Shown here piece after piece: positions 47,877 to 59,570 of a DNA stretch of 64,000 nucleotides. The translations under genes were made by a program, and so were the position numbers. Source of the stretch: Vibrio sp. MEBiC08052 (GTDB taxonomy: Bacteria > Pseudomonadota > Gammaproteobacteria > Enterobacterales > Vibrionaceae); contig NZ_KQ947475.1 of assembly GCF_001506075.1 (NCBI RefSeq), positions 405,376-469,375 on the forward strand, given 5' to 3'. The notes below the pieces were generated by a model. The model was not told where the DNA came from and ran no database searches. It saw nothing but the letters and a program-made list of their open reading frames with translations. How positions within the stretch are numbered: position 1 is the stretch's first letter; each line of letters opens with the position of its first letter.

Positions 47877-48692
47877 ATGTCTCATCCAATTGAACAGTTA
47901 AAGCAGATCATGGCACAACTCAGAGATCCTGAGTCCGGATGTCCATGGGACCAAAAGCAGACATTTGACAGTATTGTGCCTCATACAGTTGAAGAGACTT
48001 ATGAAGTGATCGATGCAATTCATGCGCAGGATTGGGAAAATCTGCAAGAAGAATTAGGTGATTTTGTTTTCCAAGCCATTTTTTACAGTCAGTTAGCCCA
48101 GGAACAAGGATTCTTTGATTTTGATTTTGATGATGTGATTCGCAGTGTCAATGAAAAATTGATCCGTCGCCATCCGCATGTTTTTACTGATCAGGTTTTT
48201 GATAGTGAAGCGGCTATTCGGGCCAATTGGGAAAAAATCAAATCAGAAGAAAAATCCAGAGCAGGTCGTGAAGAACAAAGTATTTTGGATGGTGTACCCA
48301 AGTCGCTTCCTGCATTGAGCCGAGCTTATAAATTACAAGCTAAGTGTGCCAAGCATGGGTTTGACTGGGATACTTTGGCGCCCGTTGTTGATAAAGTCCG
48401 TGAAGAGCTGGATGAAGTGATTGAAGAGGTGCGTTGCTTTCCACCGGATCCTGCTGCGATAGAAGATGAGTTGGGTGATCTGTTGTTTGCCGTAGTGAAC
48501 CTGACGCGACATTTGCAACATCATCCGGAGTCTGCACTCACACGAGCAAATAAAAAATTTGCCAGACGCTTTCAAGGCGTTGAAGCATTGGCTAATCAGG
48601 AAGGTAAATCACTCGATGACTATACACTCAGTGAATTAGATCGCTTTTGGGAACAGGTTAAGCAGCGGGAGAAAAATCGGGGTTCAGATTGA
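47877..48692 (+). CDS. mazG: Nucleoside triphosphate pyrophosphohydrolase MazG
   Basis: Hydrolyses (d)NTPs to monophosphates and in E. coli lowers (p)ppGpp. 271 residues with two MazG domains. First: EETYEVIDAI with EELGDFVFQ. Second: REELDEVIEEV with DELGDLLFAVVNL. The acidic metal-binding residues of both are intact. Start ATG 47877 preceded by GAAGG. It stands alone after relA; no mazEF toxin-antitoxin genes are present here, unlike in E. coli. Confidence 0.95.
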   Translation: MSHPIEQLKQIMAQLRDPESGCPWDQKQTFDSIVPHTVEETYEVIDAIHAQDWENLQEELGDFVFQAIFYSQLAQEQGFFDFDFDDVIRSVNEKLIRRHPHVFTDQVFDSEAAIRANWEKIKSEEKSRAGREEQSILDGVPKSLPALSRAYKLQAKCAKHGFDWDTLAPVVDKVREELDEVIEEVRCFPPDPAAIEDELGDLLFAVVNLTRHLQHHPESALTRANKKFARRFQGVEALANQEGKSLDDYTLSELDRFWEQVKQREKNRGSD

Positions 48693-48809
48693 ACTCTGAC
48701 AGTTGAGCACAGTCCTTATAATGTAGCCCAAGCAGAATGAGCTACAATTGTGCGGATTGGATTTGATTTGAAGCAAAAAAGAAAAAGTGAGAGTGTGATA
48801 AGTTTCACG

Positions 48810-50534
<1,725 letters not shown>

Positions 50535-50587
50535 AAGGACACGGGTAACGGTAGGGAATACGGTTACCCCATAGGTTTGACATTTAA

Positions 50588-51910
<1,323 letters not shown>

Positions 51911-51931
51911 TCACGGCTTTATCATGAATTG

Positions 51932-51960
51932 AAAAACGCCTCTTCTGAGGCGTTTTTTTT
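51932..51960 (+). terminator. Terminator of eno
   Basis: AAAAACGCCTC-TTCT-GAGGCGTTTTTTTT, an 11-bp stem with eight T residues. It is symmetric enough to serve the convergent cca transcript as well. Confidence 0.95.
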
Positions 51961-51989
51961 GGTCTTACTGATTACTGATTGGAGAAGCA

Positions 51990-53204
51990 CTATAAAATCG
52001 CTTTGATTGCTGAGATTCTGCGTCTGTCTAATTCATCCCGAATCTCGGCACCTTTCAATCCTGCGGCAATGATCGCTTGAACATCAATCGCGAGTGCGGC
52101 CTGATAGGCGGATTCAAACTGTGATTTTTGTGGATAAGGTATCTCTTCATAGCCCAATCGCCCCTGATGATCTGCTTGACAGCACAGCAGTACACTTTCA
52201 AGTCGCTCTGGCTTACGCCATACATCCATTTTATTCAGTATCTTGAGATAAGTTGCCGGTTTCAAAATTGCAGCGTTGTGAACATTGGTATGCTGTTCAC
52301 AGACGATTAATGCTAAATCCCGATATTCCGCTGGGACTCGAATGCGTTCGCACAGTGCACGGATACAGGCTAAACCGGTGTGTGTATGCATTTTATGGCT
52401 CGGCCATTCACTCGGTGGTGTTGTTCCTTTACCGAGATCATGAACCATAGCTGCAAATCTGACCGGAAGCGATGTTGAGAGGCATGTCGATTGACGCATC
52501 ACCATGAGTGTATGCTCGCCCGTATCAATTTCAGGATGCCACTTCGGTGGCTGCGGTACCCCGAAGAGGCAGTCGATTTCAGGGAAAATGACTGCCAGTG
52601 CACCGCATTCTCTCAATACGGATAAAAAGATGTCGGGGTGGTCCGTGGCAAGAGCTTGATGGAGCTCTTGCCAAACACGTTCTGCGGTTAAGTGAGCGAC
52701 TTCTCCGGACTGAACCATGTGACGCATTAAGGCCATTGTTTCCGGTGCGATGGTAAAACCGAGTGAAGCGAATCTGGCTGCGAATCTGGCAACGCGGAGG
52801 ATTCGCACCGGGTCTTCTGCAAAGGCATTTGATACGTGGCGCAGTACTCTCTGTTCCAAATCGGCTTGGCCGTGATAGGGATCGATAAGCACCCCTTGAG
52901 GATCTTGGGCGATCGCATTGATGGTTAAATCCCTGCGCATCAGATCATCTTCAAGTGTCACTTCCGGTGAGAAAAAGCATTCAAACCCATGATAACCTGA
53001 ACCACTCTTCTTTTCAGTTCTGGCTAGGGCATATTCTTCTTTGGTGTGTGGATGAAGAAACACCGGAAAATCTTTCCCGACAGATATAAAACCTTGTTCA
53101 AGCATGAGTGAGGGATTACTGCCGACGACGACCCAATCTCGATCTTTGATGGGAAGACCGAGTAACTGATCACGAACGGAGCCACCGACGAGATAGACTT
53201 GCAC
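51990..53204 (-). CDS. cca: CCA-adding tRNA nucleotidyltransferase
   Basis: Adds or repairs the 3' CCA of tRNAs without a template. 404 residues from GTG 53204, which has GAGG seven bases upstream; E. coli Cca likewise starts VQ/VKIYLVGG-like. The frame upstream to 53270 is rejected. Catalytic GGSVRDQLLGL and DRDWVV at the N terminus, RRDLTINAIA near residue 90, and the HD-domain signature MVHDLGKGTTP near 255, which brings phosphohydrolase activity in E. coli. Confidence 0.95.
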   Translation of the reverse strand: MQVYLVGGSVRDQLLGLPIKDRDWVVVGSNPSLMLEQGFISVGKDFPVFLHPHTKEEYALARTEKKSGSGYHGFECFFSPEVTLEDDLMRRDLTINAIAQDPQGVLIDPYHGQADLEQRVLRHVSNAFAEDPVRILRVARFAARFASLGFTIAPETMALMRHMVQSGEVAHLTAERVWQELHQALATDHPDIFLSVLRECGALAVIFPEIDCLFGVPQPPKWHPEIDTGEHTLMVMRQSTCLSTSLPVRFAAMVHDLGKGTTPPSEWPSHKMHTHTGLACIRALCERIRVPAEYRDLALIVCEQHTNVHNAAILKPATYLKILNKMDVWRKPERLESVLLCCQADHQGRLGYEEIPYPQKSQFESAYQAALAIDVQAIIAAGLKGAEIRDELDRRRISAIKAIL

Positions 53205-53243
53205 AGCTTGCCTCTTTTGGAACGGGTGTCTGAAATTGTTGAG

Positions 53244-53266
53244 AGAAGGCCGGGAGCAGGCCTTCT
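53244..53266 (-). terminator. Hairpin between ygiM and cca
   Basis: An 8-bp stem AGAAGGCC/GGCCTTCT with a 7-base loop 8 bases past the ygiM stop. No U tract follows on the minus strand, so it may let transcription continue into cca. Confidence 0.35.
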
Positions 53267-53273
53267 TCACATA

Positions 53274-53882
53274 TCAGAGCCAGTTTGAGTGTGATTTCTT
53301 CCGTCTTGGAATCAGATGCGGAAGGATGATTCCCAGTAGAATGCCACCAAGAGCAACACCGCCACCGTACATAAAATATTTCATTAACAGATCTTCTTTC
53401 TGAGTATCCAGCTTCGCTCTCAGCTCACGTGTCTCGCTTTGCGCTGTCGCCAGTTTCTGGCTGATACCGCTATAGTTTTCTTCCAGCTCGGAAATCTGTT
53501 TATTGCGAACTTCAAGAGACTCGACTAGCCCGGCCTTTTCCTGACTAGCTTTATTCTCAGCATCAGACAACTGTGCTTTGACATCCTTGAGCTCTTTTTC
53601 TAAACGGGGAAGGCGGGATGCCATACTCTCAGTGGTGGTAACAAACTTATCTTGTACCCAACCCTGACGCCCTTTGTTATCGAGTATTTCACTATAACCG
53701 GTTTCTTTATTGGTTTGCAGTAGCTGTACTTTCTCACCTGCATTAATACTGCCAATAATTCGATACTGGTTGCTCGGGCCTGAATGCATATAGGTAAACA
53801 AGTCATCTGCTATGTAATGCACTTGTGCAAAAACGGGCGAGGTCAGAAGCGAAAGCAGCAACATGAATAACAGTTTTTTCAC
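53274..53882 (-). CDS. ygiM: SH3-domain membrane protein YgiM
   Basis: Envelope protein of 202 residues from GTG 53882 (AAAGGA six bases upstream). Signal peptide about 1-20 (cleavage after VFAQ region), bacterial SH3 domain about 22-85 (YMHSGPSNQYRIIGSINAGEKV), coiled coil about 92-165, and one C-terminal membrane segment at about 172-190 followed by RRKK. This order matches the TIGR04211 family. Function unknown. Lies between pit and cca, the same neighbour (cca) as in E. coli. Confidence 0.9.
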   Translation of the reverse strand: MKKLLFMLLLSLLTSPVFAQVHYIADDLFTYMHSGPSNQYRIIGSINAGEKVQLLQTNKETGYSEILDNKGRQGWVQDKFVTTTESMASRLPRLEKELKDVKAQLSDAENKASQEKAGLVESLEVRNKQISELEENYSGISQKLATAQSETRELRAKLDTQKEDLLMKYFMYGGGVALGGILLGIILPHLIPRRKKSHSNWL

Positions 53883-53952
53883 GATAAATCCTTTAACGAT
53901 AGGGTTGAAAAGTAAATCTCTCCAAATAGTAAAAAGTTTCTTTATATGGTGC

Positions 53953-53980
53953 AACAAAGAAGGGAGGCGAAGCCTCCCTT
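53953..53980 (-). terminator. Terminator of the phosphate transporter operon
   Basis: Minus-strand stem AAGGGAGGC-TTC-GCCTCCCTT with a CTTTGTTG tail, about 58 bases past the pit stop. Confidence 0.75.
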
Positions 53981-54038
53981 TGTGCAGATTTGAGTCAATA
54001 ATCACATGGTTCTGACAAATGTCTGACGGTTGCACGCA

Positions 54039-55301
54039 CTAAATGAAGATTTTTTCTAGCATATAATAGAAAACAACAGCAAGCAGCGCTCCTGCCGGTA
54101 ACGTCACGACCCACGAAGCCACGATGTTACGCACAACACCAAGGTTTAATGCTGCAATACCACGGGCGAAGCCCACACCGAGGACCGCACCAACCAGTGT
54201 TTGAGTGGTCGAAATCGGTAGCCCGGTTCCAGACGCCAGAACAACGGTTGAGGCCGTTGCAAGCTGTGCAGCAAAACCACGGCTCGGTGTCAGTTCGGTG
54301 ATCCCGGTACCGACAGTTTCCATCACTTTATGTCCCAGCGTTGCGAGACCGACGACTATCCCCAGTCCACCTAATGGCAGGATCCACCACGCAATCTGGC
54401 TTTTCCCTGAAATCTGACCAAGATTTTCGACGGTGGAAACCACAGCTGACAATGGACCAATCGCATTCGCGACGTCGTTGGAACCGTGGGCGAATGCCAT
54501 CGCACAGGCAGTAACGACCATCAGGACACTGAAAATGCTTTCTACACCAGAGAAACTGTGGTCCTCTTCCCGTTTTGAGAAGCGTTTTTGGATGTACAGG
54601 TAGCCTCCGACCATAACGAGTGCGGAAACAAACATGGCGGCAAGCCATGCTTCACCGGTACTCAGATGGAGACCGACGTGTTTCAGGCCTTTCTTAATGG
54701 TGACCAGTGCGATAACCATGGTGGTGATGAACATATAAACCGGAACAAAACGTTTGGCATTTTGTAGCGGATTTTCTGTATCAAATATCAGACGTTGTGC
54801 ACTGACGAAAATGACATAGGCGAAGAAACCGGAGATAATCGGTGTAATAATCCAACTGCCGACAATTCCTTGAACGGAATGCCAGTCAACGGCTTCTGTT
54901 CCCAGAGTGATACAGGCAAAACCGATAATCGCCCCGATAATGGAGTGGGTTGTTGACACCGGCCATCCCATATAAGAGGCCAACAGGAGCCATGTACCGG
55001 CAGCCAGAAGGGATGACATCATGCCATAAACAAGAATTTCAGGTTGTGCGACAAAGAGATTTGTTTCGATGACACCTTTACGAATTGTGTCTGTTACTTC
55101 TCCACCGGCAAGATAGGCGCCGGCGAACTCAAAAACCATCGCAATAAAGATAGCTTGTTTTACGGTCAGTGCTTTAGAGCCAACTGATGTTCCCATCGCA
55201 TTTGCTACATCATTTGCACCGATGCCGATCGCCATCAAGAAACCGAAGGCTGCTGCTACAAGAATCAAGATAGATCCGTAACTTACAAGGATATCCATCA
55301 T
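54039..55301 (-). CDS. Inorganic phosphate transporter (PiT family)
   Basis: Low-affinity, cation-coupled phosphate transporter of the inner membrane, 420 residues and about ten to eleven hydrophobic segments. The two family repeats are GANDVANAMGTSVGSKAL (near residue 28) and GSNDVANAIGPLSAV (near 275), each followed by a GWPVSTTHSI/GLPISTTQTL pair. It follows the DUF47/PhoU-like gene, as in many bacteria. Whether phosphate is carried with Na+ or H+ is not decidable. Confidence 0.95.
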   Translation of the reverse strand: MMDILVSYGSILILVAAAFGFLMAIGIGANDVANAMGTSVGSKALTVKQAIFIAMVFEFAGAYLAGGEVTDTIRKGVIETNLFVAQPEILVYGMMSSLLAAGTWLLLASYMGWPVSTTHSIIGAIIGFACITLGTEAVDWHSVQGIVGSWIITPIISGFFAYVIFVSAQRLIFDTENPLQNAKRFVPVYMFITTMVIALVTIKKGLKHVGLHLSTGEAWLAAMFVSALVMVGGYLYIQKRFSKREEDHSFSGVESIFSVLMVVTACAMAFAHGSNDVANAIGPLSAVVSTVENLGQISGKSQIAWWILPLGGLGIVVGLATLGHKVMETVGTGITELTPSRGFAAQLATASTVVLASGTGLPISTTQTLVGAVLGVGFARGIAALNLGVVRNIVASWVVTLPAGALLAVVFYYMLEKIFI

Positions 55302-55428
55302 AATACCTAGTTGTTGATAACTAGCGGAGCACGCGCGACCTTCTATCGTGGCATGTCATTCAGCCACAATAATTAGATTCAGAGACGCAATGTGTGAGTG
55401 CCCTTAGTTATTGTGAAAATCTATAATC

Positions 55429-56109
55429 TCAGGAACGAGAGAGCATTAGCTCTAAGCGAGCTCCCACACGTTGAGCTTGGTCAGCGATACCGCCCACCCA
55501 CTCTAGAATTTTGTATAAGAACATCATGTCAATCGGATTATATTTTGACTCGATAGCCATCAACTGCTGACGCAGGTGAATTTGCATCGTGTCGGTATCA
55601 TCCTCAATGGCATCAAGTTGGTTGATCATTTCTGCAACCAAAGTGACTTCCCGGCCTTTAAATCCGGTTTCAAGGAGTTCATCCAATTCTCCGATGACTT
55701 TCTGGGCTTGTGTCGCCGCATCCAGACAACGTTTAACGTAGGCAATGAAATCTGTTTGCAGTGGCTCTGGAATCATCAGCTCCCGACCATAAACCCGACC
55801 AGAGATATCTTTCGCGAGATTCGCAAGCTTATCTTGTTGGGTCAGCAGTTCGAGCATATCGGTTCGATCAACAGGAAGGAATAATCCGCGCGGCAGTTTC
55901 AGGCGGATTTCACGTTTGAGTACGTCGGCTTCTTTTTCCAGATGAGAAATTTGAGCCCGAATTTCGGCTGCCTTTTCCCAATCTTTCTGGAACGTAACTT
56001 CAAAAAAGCTGATCAAGTAAGAACAGCATTCATTGACACAGACAACGTGTTTCTGCAAAGGCTTAATTGGGGACTTTGCAAATAACCCCATAATTGTATT
56101 CACTGGCAT
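55429..56109 (-). CDS. TIGR00153/DUF47 PhoU-like protein
   Basis: 226-residue all-helical cytoplasmic protein of the PhoU-like DUF47 family (start ATG 56109). Family features: GLFAKSPIKPLQKH, KLPRGLFLPVDRTDMLELLTQQDKLAN near residue 75, and DIEDDTD-type acidic run (AIEDDTDTMQ). Genes of this family commonly precede pit and the product is thought to modulate the transporter. The two genes are 127 bases apart and probably cotranscribed. Confidence 0.93.
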   Translation of the reverse strand: MPVNTIMGLFAKSPIKPLQKHVVCVNECCSYLISFFEVTFQKDWEKAAEIRAQISHLEKEADVLKREIRLKLPRGLFLPVDRTDMLELLTQQDKLANLAKDISGRVYGRELMIPEPLQTDFIAYVKRCLDAATQAQKVIGELDELLETGFKGREVTLVAEMINQLDAIEDDTDTMQIHLRQQLMAIESKYNPIDMMFLYKILEWVGGIADQAQRVGARLELMLSRS

Positions 56110-56310
56110 GTGACTCAATCCAAAAATATAACCTTAAAAGAACATACAACATTATGATGAAATGTTGAACATTGGCTATAAAGGCGCGCATGGTAACTCA
56201 TTCGACGGTGCTTTAAAACCATTTTAGCGTATGAATGATATGTTATTTCTCACTTGCTCCTGTCCGAAATTGGCAATATCCTGTCGCTATCTGCCACGAA
56301 AGGTATTGTT

Positions 56311-57831
56311 ATGGAAACTGAGATAGAACTGAAGTTTTTCGTTTCTCCTGAATATTCAGATGTTTTGCGTCGTAAGATTGCTCAGACCAAAGTTTTACAG
56401 CATCGTTGCCGTGAATTAGAGAATACATATTTTGATACGCCTGATAACTGGCTGCGTCAGCATGATATCGGCCTGCGAATCCGATGTTGCGATGGTGTCT
56501 ATGTACAGACGGTGAAAACCGCTGGACGGGTGGTTGCCGGGTTACATCAGCGACCGGAATACAATGCCGAACATGACAGCAATACTCCTTCTCTTTCCCT
56601 TCATCCTCAAGATATCTGGCCCGAAGACCGCAGTACCGAGCAACTAGAAGCTGAACTTCTCCCTCTCTTTTCAACTGATTTTACACGTGAACAGTGGCTC
56701 GTCGGTATGCCTGATGGCAGTCAAATTGAAGTTGCATTCGATCAGGGGAAAGTGATAGCCGGAGAATCGGAAGCTCCGATTTGTGAGGTTGAACTGGAAT
56801 TGAAATCAGGTCAGACCGATGCTTTGTTTTCTCTGGCAAGAACATTGAGTGATGAAGGCGGCGTTCGTCTCGGCAATTTAAGTAAGGCTGCCAGAGGTTA
56901 TCGACTGGCTTTCGGATATGTGGGCGATGAAACGAAGTCTCTGGCTTTGGTTGAAACCACAGCTAATGACACGGTTGAATCTTGTTTTATCCATTCTTTG
57001 GAACATGCTTTAGATCATTGGCATTATCATGAGCAGATTTATGTCGAGAAGGAATCAGTTGAAGCGCTGCATGAAATTCGTCATGCGATTTGTTTTATTC
57101 GTCAGACGCTTGCTGTTTATAGTGATATCGTGCCTCGACGTGCCAGTGCAATCCTACGTCAGGAACTCAAATGGCTGGAACAGGAATTGTCTTGGCTGAA
57201 AATGTTCAACTATCTCGATTATCTCTGTGAAGATAAAGGTCATATTCTGCGCAAGCTGGATGCTCGGAAGTTTTTGTTGGCGGAGCTCCGGACCTTGCAG
57301 GACGACTTACCGTCAACGCAAGATATGTTAAAGCTATTTTATTGTTCTCGTTATGTCGGTTTGATTCTGGACTTGAGTCGTTGGATTTTGACGAAAGGCT
57401 GGCAGCCTTTTCTGAACGAGAAAGCGCGAGTCATGATGGCGGAGTCGATTGAGCCGTTTTCAGCAGAGCAACTGGAACGAACTTGGAATGAGTTGTTAGC
57501 TGCTTTTCCCGCGGATAAGCAGTTTTCCAAACAGGATTATTTGATTCAGCAATATTGCCTGATGAAAAATTTATACACAGGAATTGGATTTGCCAGCCTC
57601 TATAATGAAAGTGAACGCCAGTCCTTTCGACTGCCATGGGCTGACTTGTTACAAGGTATTGATGATCTTTTAACGCTTGAACCATTAGAGCAGCAGGTTG
57701 ATAAGCTTGAAGACGAGCAGCAAGAGCAATTGAAACGGTGGTTGATTCGGCAGGAAAATTCGATCCTTCATGCCATGGAGCAAACCAGAAACATTAGTAT
57801 GGCTGTGACACCTTATTGGAAACATGCATAA
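56311..57831 (+). CDS. ygiF: Inorganic triphosphatase YgiF (CYTH and CHAD domains)
   Basis: 506 residues from ATG 56311 (AAAGG about 8 bases upstream). The N-terminal CYTH triphosphatase domain (about 1-200) has the EIELK motif and arginine/lysine tunnel residues such as LRIRCCDGVYVQTVK. A C-terminal CHAD domain (about 215-500) has LHEIRHAICFIRQTL. E. coli YgiF hydrolyses tripolyphosphate; the CHAD domain binds polyphosphate in other proteins. Its place near a phosphate transporter fits. Upstream of glnE as in E. coli, but a chemoreceptor gene intervenes here. Confidence 0.93.
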   Translation: METEIELKFFVSPEYSDVLRRKIAQTKVLQHRCRELENTYFDTPDNWLRQHDIGLRIRCCDGVYVQTVKTAGRVVAGLHQRPEYNAEHDSNTPSLSLHPQDIWPEDRSTEQLEAELLPLFSTDFTREQWLVGMPDGSQIEVAFDQGKVIAGESEAPICEVELELKSGQTDALFSLARTLSDEGGVRLGNLSKAARGYRLAFGYVGDETKSLALVETTANDTVESCFIHSLEHALDHWHYHEQIYVEKESVEALHEIRHAICFIRQTLAVYSDIVPRRASAILRQELKWLEQELSWLKMFNYLDYLCEDKGHILRKLDARKFLLAELRTLQDDLPSTQDMLKLFYCSRYVGLILDLSRWILTKGWQPFLNEKARVMMAESIEPFSAEQLERTWNELLAAFPADKQFSKQDYLIQQYCLMKNLYTGIGFASLYNESERQSFRLPWADLLQGIDDLLTLEPLEQQVDKLEDEQQEQLKRWLIRQENSILHAMEQTRNISMAVTPYWKHA

Positions 57832-58152
57832 CCTGAAAAATCGAATCGGCGTCGGGATGGTGCAGTCGATGATCCCTGCTTCTTGTTTTTTGTTATATTT
57901 GACATGAAGAAAAGACTACAGAACAGCTCCGATGAGTCGATATAATAGTTATAGTCTGAGCTTCAAATCAGTCTGTCAGTGTAGATAGTCTGAAAATATA
58001 AGGGTATCTACGCTGTTCTTGATGACCTTCATAATGTTTGAAGATGAATTTTGGTATGCTCTTTCTATTGTTATTACAATCATAAAAATAAGGCATAGTG
58101 ATTTAACGGGAATGATTGAATTAGGAAAATTAGGATTTAGTGGAGATGGATC
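57832..58152. other. Intergenic region before the chemoreceptor gene
   Basis: 321 bases with no supportable gene. A TATAAT at 57941-57946 lacks a proper -35. No flagellar-type (sigma-28) promoter could be recognised. GTGGAGATGGA lies before the chemoreceptor ATG. Confidence 0.4.
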
Positions 58153-59409
58153 ATGACAAAACTGGCTTTTAAGCCTTGGGAACGGGTAATTACGGATCTT
58201 CGCCTTGTTCCCAAGATGGTGATACTGATGGTATTCAGTACGATATTGATAGTTGCAAAACAGCTCTGGGATGCCAGTGTGTTTTATTCAGCTCTTTTAG
58301 ATGCCACAAACAATGCTCAGATTGCACAACACCACTATGAAGCCTATATCACACAAGTTGTTTGGCAAACGTTACTGTTAATTATTGTATTCATTATACT
58401 ATTGCTGTTTGCAGCGAGGGTGATGTTAAGACAGACACAGTATATCAGCGATGCAATTAAGACCATGGCAAGTCGGGATTTATCTGAACCGGTTGAAATG
58501 GAATGTAAAGATGAATACGGTGATGTCGCCAGAGAACTTGAGAAAACTCGCCGTCAATTGCAGGACATGATTAAACTCCAAATTACCAGTTCTCAGGAAT
58601 TATCCGGTTTGACTGAAGTGATGACAATCAGCATGTCCGAGACCAAAGAATCGGCACAAGAAGAGTTCAATGAAATTGACCAGTTAGCGACAGCAATGAG
58701 TGAAATGTCTTCTACGGTCCATACCGTTGCTGATCATGCGCAAAGTGCCTCCTCGTTGACTGAACAGGCCTCCTCTCGCGCCAAAACCGGGCAGGAGTTT
58801 GTTCAGAGTACTGTCTTGAAAATGCGCGATCTCTCAACTGATATTTCTGAATCGGCACAAGCGGTTAATCAAGTTGAGGAACGTGTTGTGGCAATTAGTA
58901 GTGTTGTCGGCACAATTCAGAGTATTTCTGAACAGACTAATTTATTGGCACTGAATGCTGCGATTGAAGCAGCCCGTGCCGGTGAAGCTGGCCGCGGATT
59001 TGCTGTGGTTGCTGACGAAGTCCGTAATCTTGCTCAGAGAACCCAACAGGCAACGGTTGAGATTCAAGATATGATTTCTCAACTTCAAAACAGTGCGAAT
59101 TCTGCCGTAGGACTGATGGAAAAGAGTGTCGTTGAAGCGGCTGACGGTGTGGAATTGGTCACGAATGCGGGCAGTGAACTGGATGGTATCGTTGAACAAA
59201 TTCAGCAAATCAATGATATGAATTTCCAAATCGCCAGTGCTGCCGGTCAACAGAGTGGTGTTGCCGAGGAGATGAACCAGAATCTAACCAATGTCCGTGA
59301 GTTGGTAGAAGCTTCCGTCACCGTGGTCGGTGAGTTACTGGAAACATCAGAAATCATGCAGAACAATGCTGAGGAACTGGATCGGAAGATTACTTCATTC
59401 AAAGTATGA
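58153..59409 (+). CDS. Methyl-accepting chemotaxis protein with minimal periplasmic part
   Basis: Chemoreceptor of 418 residues. Membrane segments at about 21-36 and 69-91 are separated by only about 32 residues, so there is no folded periplasmic ligand domain. HAMP covers about 92-145. The cytoplasmic signalling hairpin has the conserved tip EQTNLLALNAAIEAARAGEAG and FAVVADEVRNLAQRT. No C-terminal CheR-binding pentapeptide is present. It sits between ygiF and glnE, interrupting their usual pairing. The signal sensed is unknown; membrane or cytoplasmic cues, or energy state, are possible. Confidence 0.9.
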   Translation: MTKLAFKPWERVITDLRLVPKMVILMVFSTILIVAKQLWDASVFYSALLDATNNAQIAQHHYEAYITQVVWQTLLLIIVFIILLLFAARVMLRQTQYISDAIKTMASRDLSEPVEMECKDEYGDVARELEKTRRQLQDMIKLQITSSQELSGLTEVMTISMSETKESAQEEFNEIDQLATAMSEMSSTVHTVADHAQSASSLTEQASSRAKTGQEFVQSTVLKMRDLSTDISESAQAVNQVEERVVAISSVVGTIQSISEQTNLLALNAAIEAARAGEAGRGFAVVADEVRNLAQRTQQATVEIQDMISQLQNSANSAVGLMEKSVVEAADGVELVTNAGSELDGIVEQIQQINDMNFQIASAAGQQSGVAEEMNQNLTNVRELVEASVTVVGELLETSEIMQNNAEELDRKITSFKV

Positions 59410-59429
59410 TCCCGTTGTGAAATTGTAAG

Positions 59430-59504
59430 CGCTCACTTAGAGGCTCTTGAACTTTCGTGGTTTAATCACGTTGGCGCAATCCCTTCAAGTGGGCGTTTTT
59501 TTTG
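59430..59504 (+). terminator. Branched terminator after the chemoreceptor gene
   Basis: CGCTCACTT (59430-59438) pairs with AAGTGGGCG (59487-59495, one G-U), followed by eight to nine T residues. The enclosed 48 bases hold a CGTG/CACG hairpin. Stem and U tract are convincing; the large enclosed loop is unusual. Confidence 0.6.
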
Positions 59505-59570
59505 CCATCATTCTTCTCAAGCTGGCTGTTTTTCATCATTTTGTAGGGCACCGATAATAAGAGGCTGCGA

